Assembly: GCA_025358885.1 (NCBI GenBank)
Contig: JANYHW010000217.1
Location: 1 to 39,032 of the forward strand
DNA from: Cytophagales bacterium
Lineage (GTDB): Bacteria > Bacteroidota > Bacteroidia > Cytophagales > Cyclobacteriaceae
Reading direction: 5' to 3'
Length of the DNA stretch: 39,032 nucleotides
In this document: positions 1-6,956 of the stretch, one piece after another
How positions within the stretch are numbered: position 1 is the stretch's first letter
How the letters are laid out: each line of letters opens with the position of its first letter
Notes under the pieces: model-generated
Databases searched by the model: none
What the model saw: only the letters and a program-made list of their open reading frames with translations
What the model was told of the DNA's origin: nothing
Position numbers and translations under genes: made by a program

Positions 1-102
1 CGACGTAGAGGAAGCCCTTGATCGGATCGGGGTGGACGGTGGTCTGCGCGTAGTGGTGCAACCCAACCGGGCATTGCACGCGGCGCTGATTTCTCGCCTG
101 AA
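1..102. other. GC-rich edge segment that does not continue MreB
   Basis: These first 102 bases have roughly 64 percent GC by hand count, well above the rest of the window. Read in the mreB frame on the minus strand they give Arg/Thr/Pro-rich sequence unlike MreB. On the plus strand frame 2 stays open (reads like DVEEALDRIGVDGG and onward) and runs into the antisense of mreB. A chimeric contig end or a recombination junction at about position 102/103 is the simplest reading. I do not recognise the source of the foreign piece. Confidence 0.55.
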
Positions 103-366
103 AATCATGCCGCGAATCATCATCTCGGCTGCATGGAAGTCGGCAATCACTCCTTCTTTGAGTGGCCGTATGGTCTTGATGTTGTCGTGTGTCTTCTCAT
201 GCATCTGCATGGCTTCACGCCCGATGGCGAGCACTTTGCCGGTAAGCTTATCCAACGCAATGATTGAAGGTTCATCGACAACTACCTTGTCCTTATGTAT
301 GATCAACGTGTTGGCGGTGCCCAGATCGATGGCAATGTCCTGAGTGAAAAAATCGAAAAGTCCCAT
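1..366 (-). CDS. mreB: MreB, rod-shape actin homologue (partial, N-terminus only)
   Basis: The reading starts at ATG 366 and gives MGLFDFFTQDIAIDLGTANT, the classic MreB start with the phosphate-1 loop DLGTANT. It continues through DEPSIIALD, VLAIGREAMQMHEKTHDN, IKTIRPLKEGVIADFHAAE and MMIRGMI, all typical of MreB. Only about the first 88 residues are recognisable: after the codon at 103-105 the sequence stops resembling MreB, although the frame stays open to the window edge. MreB forms membrane-bound filaments that guide the cell-wall elongation machinery. The gene follows purH on the same strand, an order I know from other Cytophagales. The rest of the gene lies outside the window or is lost at the junction. 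Confidence 0.85.
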   Translation of the reverse strand, partial: MGLFDFFTQDIAIDLGTANTLIIHKDKVVVDEPSIIALDKLTGKVLAIGREAMQMHEKTHDNIKTIRPLKEGVIADFHAAEMMIRGMIFRREISAACNARLGCTTTRRPPSTPIRSRASSTS

Positions 367-529
367 TCGTTATAAAGTCCTCCTTGGAATACGGTTAAAA
401 ATCGCCACGAAATTACAGAAATAATCAGGTGATTTAATGGACGTTAGGTCCTTTCCCCATAACTTTTTTGCAGCAGATGAAGTTTGAACTTTTTATGCCT
501 CAATCACTGACACCGCCAGGCAGTTGAGG

Positions 530-2056
530 TCAGTGTTTGAAGTGGCGGAAGCCGGTGAAAACCATGGTCATGTTGTGCTGATCACAGAAGTCAATAGAGC
601 CTTGGTCCTTTATCGATCCTCCTGGCTGAATAACTGCCTGGATGCCCACTTGGCTGGCAATTTCTACGCAATCAGGAAACGGAAAGAATGCATCTGAAGC
701 CATTACGCCGCCATGCAAGGAAAAACCAAACGCCTTCGCCTTATCGATTGCCTGCTTCAGCGCATCCACCCGGCTGGTTTGGCCTACACCACTGGCTAAA
801 AGTTGATTTTCCGTGGCCAGCACAATGGTATTCGATTTGGTGTGCTTGCATATTTTACTCGCAAACAACAGCGCCTTGATCTCCGCAGGGGATGGGGCAC
901 GCTTGGTCACCACTTTCAGATCTTTTATTGCGTCTGTCTTCCAGTCGACGTCTTGTTCAATGTATCCGGTGAGGAGACTCTTTACCTGCTTCTGTGGGTT
1001 CACGGATTTCTTCTGCTTCAGAATAATCCTGTTCTTCTTCGATTTAAGAAGGGCAAGGGCATCGTCGGCAAAGGCAGGGGCAATAAGAATCTCAAAAAAA
1101 AGCGAATTCATGGCTTCTGCTGCCTTGGCGTCGACAGGCTCGTTGGTGGCCAGCACGCCCCCGAAGGCTGACTGGGTATCGGCCTGAAAGGCTTTTTGGT
1201 ATGCCTCAAACACGGAGCCAGCGGTAGCCACACCGCAGGCATTTGTATGCTTGATGATGACAAAAGCCGTCTCGCCGTCAAATTCTTTCACCAAACTTAT
1301 GGCCGCATCTATATCGACGAGGTTATTAAATGAAAGCTCTTTCCCATTGAGTTGATCGAACAAACCTTTCAAATCGCCATAAAAAACCCCTTTTTGATGG
1401 GGATTTTCGCCATAACGCAGCACTTCCCCATCTTGAATGCTCACCTTGAGCCGGGGCAAATCAAACTCCTTACGGAAGTGGTGAAAGATGGCGGTATCGT
1501 AGTGTGAAGTCACATCGAACGCCAGTGCCGCAAAGCGTTTCCGGTCCGACAGGTCTGTGGTGCAGATCTTTTGTGTCAGAAGATCCAGCACGTCACGATA
1601 CTGGCTGCGGGACGACACGATCAACACATCATTGAAATTCTTGGCAGCTCCCCGAATCAAGGCAATTCCTCCGATGTCAATTTTCTCTACGATTTCATCC
1701 TCTGTTCCTCCGTTGGCCACCGTTTCTTCAAAAGGGTAGAGGTCAACGATCACCATGTCGATGGGGCCAATGTGATATTCTTTAGCCTGTTTTGCATCCG
1801 TCCCGTCGTCCCTCCTGTATAGAATTCCGCCAAACACAGCAGGGTGCAGGGTCTTCACCCGGCCTCCGAAAATGGAGGGGTAGCCCGTTAACTTTTCTAC
1901 CGGGGTGACCGCATAGCCAAGTTTTTCAATGAACTCCTGGGTTCCTCCGGTGGAAATGAATTCGATATTATGTTTAGCCAACAAATGTATTATGGGTTCC
2001 AGTTGATCCTTATTAAATACAGAAACCAGGACCCTGGACAGCTTGCGGTTAGACAT
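530..2056 (-). CDS. purH: Bifunctional AICAR transformylase / IMP cyclohydrolase
   Basis: The 508-residue protein has the normal PurH length. It catalyses the last two steps of purine synthesis: formylation of AICAR by 10-formyl-THF, then ring closure to IMP. The N-terminal MGS-like cyclohydrolase domain (about residues 1-140) shows the SVFNKDQLE start and the ISTGGTQEFIE, GGRVKTLHP and IGGIALIRGAAKN motifs. The AICARFT domain follows, with RYGENPHQ, FVIIKHTNACGVAT (Lys-His of the active site), SAFGGV and, near the C-terminus, LHGGVMASDAFFPFPD. It ends in the usual HNMTMVFTGFRHFKH-type tail. The start ATG at 2056 lies 16 bases after a good -7 box. mreB lies downstream on the same strand across a gap of about 160 bases. 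Confidence 0.98.
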   Translation of the reverse strand: MSNRKLSRVLVSVFNKDQLEPIIHLLAKHNIEFISTGGTQEFIEKLGYAVTPVEKLTGYPSIFGGRVKTLHPAVFGGILYRRDDGTDAKQAKEYHIGPIDMVIVDLYPFEETVANGGTEDEIVEKIDIGGIALIRGAAKNFNDVLIVSSRSQYRDVLDLLTQKICTTDLSDRKRFAALAFDVTSHYDTAIFHHFRKEFDLPRLKVSIQDGEVLRYGENPHQKGVFYGDLKGLFDQLNGKELSFNNLVDIDAAISLVKEFDGETAFVIIKHTNACGVATAGSVFEAYQKAFQADTQSAFGGVLATNEPVDAKAAEAMNSLFFEILIAPAFADDALALLKSKKNRIILKQKKSVNPQKQVKSLLTGYIEQDVDWKTDAIKDLKVVTKRAPSPAEIKALLFASKICKHTKSNTIVLATENQLLASGVGQTSRVDALKQAIDKAKAFGFSLHGGVMASDAFFPFPDCVEIASQVGIQAVIQPGGSIKDQGSIDFCDQHNMTMVFTGFRHFKH

Positions 2057-2072
2057 ATAAAAAATTGAGCTG

Positions 2073-2101
2073 CAAAAGTAGCCAGGATTTTGTTATCCAA
2101 A
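2073..2101 (-). promoter_or_regulatory. Bacteroidota-type promoter of purH
   Basis: On the minus strand TTTG (2101-2098) is followed by 17 bases and then TACTTTTG (2080-2073), matching the Bacteroidota sigma consensus TTTG-N19-TAnnTTTG. The start codon of purH is 16 bases after the -7 box. This is motif matching only. Confidence 0.5.
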
Positions 2102-2131
2102 AGATCAGAAAATCAAATAATGGATAACAGC

Positions 2132-2926
2132 CTATTTCACTTCAAAGTCATCAGCATCGCGGTAGGCGGGAAATCTTGTCCGATGGGCCTGCAAGGCATT
2201 TGCACTCAAGGTAACCGTCTGGGTTCTTTCGCCTTCACCCAGGTCCGAAATCATTTCTCCCTTTGGTCCGATTACTCTCGAATGACCACTGTAAATTATT
2301 TCCATTCCATCTTTACCGGTGCGATTCAGGCCCACGGCGTATGAGAGGTTTTCTATTGCCCGTGCAGCGAGCAAAGTATCCCATGCATTGATTCTGGTCT
2401 GAGGCCAATTGGCAACATAAATAAGGACATCGTAGGCCATGCTTTGGTTTACCGAATCCCAGGAATTCCGGCTCCATACCGGAAATCGAAGATCATAACA
2501 AACCAGCGGGCAAATATTCCAATCTTTCCAGGCATCAATAATTCTGTTTGATCCTGGCGTGTAAATCTTGTGCTCGTCTGCCATCCGGAATAAATGCCTC
2601 TTGTCATATGTCTTTACAGTTCCACCTGGCTCCACCCACATCAGGCGGTTGAAATATTGAGTGCCTTCTTTTGCTATAAAACTCCCCAACATAAGCGCTC
2701 CTGTTTGCGAGGCCATCTGTTTCATCCAGCGGGTGGTATGCAGATCCATCATTTCTGCAAGCCGCGGGGCATCCATGGAGAAACCCGTTGTAAACATTTC
2801 GGGCAGTAAGATTACATCTGTTGGCTGGCCGATCTTCCAGATTTTTTCTTCGAACATTGCGCGGTTTGCCCCGGCATCTTCCCAATGAAGGTTGGATTGA
2901 ATCAGCGTGATGTTGAGGTCTTGCAT
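2132..2926 (-). CDS. Omega-amidase / carbon-nitrogen hydrolase (YafV/Nit2-like)
   Basis: This 264-residue protein is a nitrilase-superfamily amidase. The catalytic triad is visible: Glu43 (LLPEMFTTGFSM), Lys109 (TYDKRHLF) and Cys143 (PLVCYDLRFP). YafV and Nit2 hydrolyse the alpha-keto acid amides 2-oxoglutaramate and 2-oxosuccinamate, made when glutamine or asparagine serve as amino donors. The start is ATG 2926, only 5 bases downstream of the aminotransferase stop, so the two are probably co-translated. The C-terminal ANALQAHRTRFPAYRDADDF resembles the YafV ending. No signal peptide is seen, so it should be cytoplasmic. Other nitrilase branches are possible, but the neighbour favours omega-amidase. 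Confidence 0.9.
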   Translation of the reverse strand: MQDLNITLIQSNLHWEDAGANRAMFEEKIWKIGQPTDVILLPEMFTTGFSMDAPRLAEMMDLHTTRWMKQMASQTGALMLGSFIAKEGTQYFNRLMWVEPGGTVKTYDKRHLFRMADEHKIYTPGSNRIIDAWKDWNICPLVCYDLRFPVWSRNSWDSVNQSMAYDVLIYVANWPQTRINAWDTLLAARAIENLSYAVGLNRTGKDGMEIIYSGHSRVIGPKGEMISDLGEGERTQTVTLSANALQAHRTRFPAYRDADDFEVK

Positions 2927-2931
2927 AGGAA

Positions 2932-4074
2932 TTAGAATTTTCTTAGGATCTCACCTGCACGCAGCAGGGTCGCTTCACTTTTGGCGAAACAGAAACGGAG
3001 TAAACTATTGTCGGTCTTGTCACGGTAAAATGCCGAAACGGGAATAGAAGCAAGCTTGTGCTCCTGTGTCATCCATGAAGCCATTTCTGTTTCCGTCTTC
3101 TGCGAAACATTTTTGTAAGAAAGCAACTGAAAATAACTTCCGTGACATGGCAAGGGTAGAAATGAGGAACCCTTTACCTGCTCAAGGAAAAAATCGCGTT
3201 TCTGCTGATAGAAGTCCCCAAGCTGCAGGTAGTTTTCCGGGTGAGCCATATATTCCGCCATGGCCAATTGAACAGGTGTATTGACACTAAACGTAATGAA
3301 CTGGTGCGCTTTGCGGATTTCCCGGGTGAGCACATCAGGCGCTACCGTGTAACCGATCTTCCAGCCTGTGGCATGAAAAGTCTTGCCGAAAGAAAATACG
3401 GCCACACTTTGAGCGGCAAGCGCCGGAAAGCGGAGAACACTCTGGTGCTGAAGTCGATCGAAAATGATTCGTTCATAGACTTCATCACTCAACACAATAA
3501 TTCCATATTTCAGTGCGATGTCTTCCAGTATTCTTAAATCTTTTTCAGTGAGCACAGCGCCGCTGGGATTGTGTGGCGTGTTGATCATGATCAATTTGGT
3601 GCGCGCATTGATCCGGGCTTTGACCTCATCCCAGTCAATGGGAAAATCAGGGGGCTTTAGGTTGATATGTATAGGAGTTCCTCCATTTAATCGAATCGCA
3701 GGAGCATAAGAGTCATAGGAAGGGTCAAATAAGATCACCTCGTCATTTGCCTGGACCAGGGCGGTGACAATTGAGAAGATTGCCTCGGTACCTCCGGCGG
3801 TAATGGTGATATCTGTTTCCGGATTGACCTTATGCGCATAAGTTTTTTCAATCACCGTTGAAATTATGGCGCGCAAAGCGGGCACGCCCGGCATAGGTGC
3901 GTACTGGTTGTGGCCAGCCTTCATGTTAGCGTTTATCAACTCGATGAGTGTTTCAGAAACCGGAAAATCAGGGAACCCTTGTGATAAATTGATGGCCCCG
4001 TGCTCTTGGGCCATGCGTGACATCACGGTAAAGATCGATGTACCAGTTTCGGGGAGACGGGAGGTAATATTCAC
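2932..4074 (-). CDS. PLP-dependent aminotransferase, methionine/glutamine type (YbdL-like)
   Basis: The 380-residue protein is a fold-type I class I/II aminotransferase. It begins at GTG 4074. Seen are INLSQGFPDFP near the N-terminus, GGTEAIFS (residues 94-101), NTPHNPSG (165-172) with the PLP-ring Asn, the Asp197/Tyr200 region (LSDEVYERIIF), the Schiff-base Lys231 in SFGKTFHATGWKIGY, and a C-terminal substrate-binding Arg in SLLRFCFAKS. This pattern fits methionine aminotransferase YbdL and kynurenine/glutamine transaminase relatives. It sits 5 bases upstream of the omega-amidase, forming the transaminase/omega-amidase pair that makes transamination with glutamine irreversible and helps salvage methionine from its keto acid. 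The exact substrate cannot be set from sequence alone. Confidence 0.9.
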   Translation of the reverse strand: MNITSRLPETGTSIFTVMSRMAQEHGAINLSQGFPDFPVSETLIELINANMKAGHNQYAPMPGVPALRAIISTVIEKTYAHKVNPETDITITAGGTEAIFSIVTALVQANDEVILFDPSYDSYAPAIRLNGGTPIHINLKPPDFPIDWDEVKARINARTKLIMINTPHNPSGAVLTEKDLRILEDIALKYGIIVLSDEVYERIIFDRLQHQSVLRFPALAAQSVAVFSFGKTFHATGWKIGYTVAPDVLTREIRKAHQFITFSVNTPVQLAMAEYMAHPENYLQLGDFYQQKRDFFLEQVKGSSFLPLPCHGSYFQLLSYKNVSQKTETEMASWMTQEHKLASIPVSAFYRDKTDNSLLRFCFAKSEATLLRAGEILRKF

Positions 4075-4091
4075 GGTCTGTAATTTCGCTT

Positions 4092-4099
4092 CAAAGTTA
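4092..4099 (-). promoter_or_regulatory. Candidate -7 box of the aminotransferase-amidase operon
   Basis: TAACTTTG on the minus strand is a perfect match to TAnnTTTG and lies 17 bases before the GTG start at 4074. I do not see a convincing -33 TTTG at the right distance. Confidence 0.35.
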
Positions 4100-4155
4100 T
4101 TGAATCACCGCCAACAACCCACCCACTATTCCCTTTTGGCGATTAACTTGCACCT

Positions 4156-4752
4156 ATGTTCATTGAGCCACACCTGGGGAAAAAAGAGCCTGATGGCCGT
4201 GCCGGCTGGATTGAGGTGGTGTGTGGATGCATGTTTTCAGGGAAAACAGAGGAACTGATCAGAAGACTAAACCGTGCGCTGATTGCCAGGCAACGCGTGG
4301 AAATCTTCAAGCCAGCCATAGATACGCGTTACCACGTCGAGAAGATTGTATCCCACTCCGAAAGAGAAATTCGGAGCACGCCTGTGCAATTCGCCAACGA
4401 TATATTGCTCCTGGCGGGGGATTGTGATGTGGTGGGCATCGATGAGGCCCAGTTTTTTGATGCGAGTATCGTGGAGGTCTGCAATCACCTGGCCAATTCC
4501 GGGAAGCGGGTTATTGTGGCAGGATTGGATATGGATTACGAAGGGAAACCGTTTGGTCCAATGCCAAACCTTCTCGCTGTCGCGGAATTTGTTACCAAGG
4601 TGCACGCCATCTTTACACAAACGGGAGAGTTGGCCTCCTTCTCTTATCGCCTGAATGATCAGAAAGCACAAGTGATGCTCGGGGAAAAAGATACCTATGA
4701 AGCCCGTAGCAGGAGAGCCTTTCTAGAGGGAATGAAAGGGAGAAAGAAGTAG
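4156..4752 (+). CDS. tdk: Thymidine kinase
   Basis: The 198-residue protein is a type II thymidine kinase, which phosphorylates thymidine with ATP in the pyrimidine salvage pathway. Seen are the P-loop GCMFSGKTEEL (residues about 24-34), the basic FKPAIDTRY region, the DEAQFFD Walker-B/catalytic Glu, the GLDMDYEGKPFGPMP loop and the lasso region. The four zinc-binding cysteines found in many type II kinases are absent: the first pair's site reads HAIFTQTGELASFSYR and the second reads TYEARSRRAFLEG. The C-terminus is Lys/Arg-rich. It is transcribed divergently from the aminotransferase operon across an 81-base gap. recO follows on the same strand after 113 bases in which I see no feature. Confidence 0.95.
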   Translation: MFIEPHLGKKEPDGRAGWIEVVCGCMFSGKTEELIRRLNRALIARQRVEIFKPAIDTRYHVEKIVSHSEREIRSTPVQFANDILLLAGDCDVVGIDEAQFFDASIVEVCNHLANSGKRVIVAGLDMDYEGKPFGPMPNLLAVAEFVTKVHAIFTQTGELASFSYRLNDQKAQVMLGEKDTYEARSRRAFLEGMKGRKK

Positions 4753-4865
4753 GTGCTGAGTTAGGTACCATTGTCCTGGTTGTTTCTGGTTTGAATGAAG
4801 ACACTCCACTATTATGACGATCCACAAATGCCTGGTGCCGATGCTTAATCATAATAAGTAAACCC

Positions 4866-5531
4866 ATGCTTTATAAGACCCGTGGCATAGTCTTTCGCTT
4901 TACCAAATATGGTGAGTCCTCAATCATCGTCACGATTTTCACGGAGTTGTTCGGACTACAGACATACATTGTGAATGGCGTGAGAAGCAAGGGATCAAAA
5001 AATCAGATTGCCTTTTACCAACCCCTGACCTTGCTCGACCTTGTGGTGTACCACCGTGAGAACGCAGGCATCCTTCGCATCAAGGAAATCAAGTGTCTTT
5101 ATGCCTATCAAACGATTCACACGGATATTCGGAAATCCGCCATTGCAATGTTTCTGAATGAAGTAGTCAACAAAGCAATCAAAGACCAAAGCCATGCTGA
5201 GGAAATTGGAGAATTCCTGATCGACTCATTTGTTGCATTGGATGAAATGACTTCCCCAGAGAATTTTCATCTGATATTCTTATTGAAACTCAGCCGCTAC
5301 CTGGGTTTTGGTCCACAGACGAACGATGAAGTGCTCGACGGCTGGCCGCTGGACCGTGAGGAAGCTGACACCTTGAAGTCATTACTAAAAGCAGATTATG
5401 GTACCCAGGTGCCCATGAACTTTGCAACAAGAAGAATACTTCTGGATGCATTGCTTCATTTCTATGCCATGCACAGTGAGAATTTTGGCGAAATCAAATC
5501 TATCCAGGTACTAAAGGAGATGTTTAATTAA
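4866..5531 (+). CDS. recO: DNA repair protein RecO
   Basis: The 221-residue protein matches RecO, the mediator that works with RecR to load RecA on SSB-coated single strands in gap repair. The N-terminal OB-fold begins MLYKTRGIVFRFTKYGESSIIVTIFTELFGLQTYIVNGVRS, a highly typical RecO start, followed by the FYQPLTLLDLVVYHRE strand region. The rest is the helical RecO C-terminal domain (LLKLSRYLGFGPQ). The length is within the usual range for Bacteroidota. I see no Cys4 zinc motif. The start ATG 4866 is the only sensible one. Confidence 0.93.
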   Translation: MLYKTRGIVFRFTKYGESSIIVTIFTELFGLQTYIVNGVRSKGSKNQIAFYQPLTLLDLVVYHRENAGILRIKEIKCLYAYQTIHTDIRKSAIAMFLNEVVNKAIKDQSHAEEIGEFLIDSFVALDEMTSPENFHLIFLLKLSRYLGFGPQTNDEVLDGWPLDREEADTLKSLLKADYGTQVPMNFATRRILLDALLHFYAMHSENFGEIKSIQVLKEMFN

Positions 5532-5662
5532 TTTTGGGACGTCTGGTGGCATTTAGCTTTTCCCAGTGCGCAGTGAACTTTGACTTTCAACGACCTTTGT
5601 CATCTAAGACAGATCACAGATTAACCCTACCTACTACGATTCATCTCTAACCCTCCTCACCT

Positions 5663-6850
5663 TTGAACCTCTTCACAACGCCATCGCGCATCATCATCAC
5701 CTGCAAGAAACGCCTCGCGCCCTATGTGAAGCAGGAAGTAGAGTCATTGGGATTCACGCCGGAGCGGACCTTTCAGACTGGTGTGGAACTAAGGGGAACG
5801 ATGAAGGATTGCATTCGACTCAATTTATACTTGCGCTGTGCCAGCCAGGTATTGTATTCGTTAAAAGAATTTCCCGCGGAAAACCCTGATGGTGTGTATG
5901 ACACCCTCATCTGTTATCCATGGGAAGAAATTATTCCTGACGAGGGTTATCTCTCCGTGACCAGCAACGTAGAGCACTTTACTGTGAACAACAACCTGTT
6001 CGTCAATGTGCGGGTGAAAGATGCCATATGTGACCGAATCCGACGAGAGACATCCAGACGCCCCAATTCGGGACCTGAACTGGAGAACACCGTGGTTAAT
6101 TTATTTTGGAAGGAAGAAACTGCGGAGGTATTCATCGATACTTCGGGTCACACGCTGGCCAAGCACGGTTACCGGAAAATTCCCGGTAAGGCTCCCATGC
6201 TTGAAGCGCTGACTACGGCGACACTGATGGCATCAAAGTGGGATCAAAAGATGCCGTTTGTCAACCCCATGTGTGGATCATCGACGGTTGCCATTGAAGC
6301 CGTGTTGTTGGCCACGAATCGCTACCCCGGACTATACAGGTCAAACTACGGTTTTATGCACCTCAAGGGTTATGATCCCGAAATGTATGAGGCAGAGTAC
6401 AAGAAACTGGAAGAACAAATCAGGGAAGTTCCGGAGCTCAAAGTGATTGCTACCGACATCAGTGAAGATGCAATCTATGTTTCGAAAGTGAATGCTGGCG
6501 TGGCTGGAATCGAGAACCTCATTCAATTTGCTGTCTGTGATTTTGAGGCAACGGAAATTCCTGAAGTGCCGGGAGTAATCTATTTCAATCCCGAATATGG
6601 CGAACGGCTTGGTGAAATATCCGAACTTGAAGTCACCTATGCACGCATCGGGGATTTCATGAAGAAGAAATGCAAAGGCTATACAGGGTACATATTTACG
6701 GGGAACCTAGACCTTGCCAAGAAGATCGGTCTGAAGGCCAGCCGACGAATTGAATTTTACACCAGCAAGATTGATTGCCGGTTGCTGGAGTACGAATTGT
6801 ATGCAGGGACACGGCGTGAGGACCGTGAACCAAAGTCAGCGGAGTCCTGA
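5663..6850 (+). CDS. THUMP-domain class I RNA methyltransferase (RlmL-like, UPF0020)
   Basis: The 395-residue protein combines a THUMP RNA-binding domain (about residues 40-160) with a UPF0020/Rossmann methyltransferase domain (about 165-380). Key motifs are the SAM-binding MPFVNPMCGSSTVAIEA, the acidic loop VIATDISEDAI and the catalytic loop FNPEYGERLG, where N-P-P-Y of proteobacterial RlmL is N-P-E-Y. It most likely methylates N2 of a guanine in 23S rRNA (RlmL/RlmK family), but the exact site is not known from sequence. The start is TTG 5663: an in-frame TAA lies 15 bases upstream and no ATG is available before conserved sequence. The 131 bases between recO and this gene show nothing clear. 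Confidence 0.88.
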   Translation: MNLFTTPSRIIITCKKRLAPYVKQEVESLGFTPERTFQTGVELRGTMKDCIRLNLYLRCASQVLYSLKEFPAENPDGVYDTLICYPWEEIIPDEGYLSVTSNVEHFTVNNNLFVNVRVKDAICDRIRRETSRRPNSGPELENTVVNLFWKEETAEVFIDTSGHTLAKHGYRKIPGKAPMLEALTTATLMASKWDQKMPFVNPMCGSSTVAIEAVLLATNRYPGLYRSNYGFMHLKGYDPEMYEAEYKKLEEQIREVPELKVIATDISEDAIYVSKVNAGVAGIENLIQFAVCDFEATEIPEVPGVIYFNPEYGERLGEISELEVTYARIGDFMKKKCKGYTGYIFTGNLDLAKKIGLKASRRIEFYTSKIDCRLLEYELYAGTRREDREPKSAES

Positions 6851-6901
6851 CGCAGTAAATCTCCTAGTTCTTATCCCATGGCATCATATCCCTGAGTTGG
6901 G

Positions 6902-6909
6902 TATATTTG
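6902..6909 (+). promoter_or_regulatory. Weak candidate -7 box upstream of the giant kinase
   Basis: TATATTTG matches TAnnTTTG and lies 47 bases before the ATG at 6957. There is no TTTG at the expected -33 distance, so the assignment is weak. An AAGGA motif 8 bases before the ATG may serve as ribosome binding site. Confidence 0.25.
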
Positions 6910-6956
6910 ACAACGTCCACTTCAGGCTTTGCCAATACCCGACCTAAGGAACACGA

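Noticed and set aside
505-535. Inverted repeat CACTGAC / GTCAGTG at the purH stop as a terminator
   Set aside because: The loop is about 17 bases, the stem overlaps the stop codon and no T run follows; too weak to call.
4753-4865. Small gene or terminator between tdk and recO
   Set aside because: No convincing start with ribosome site, no hairpin with T run, and no conserved-looking peptide.
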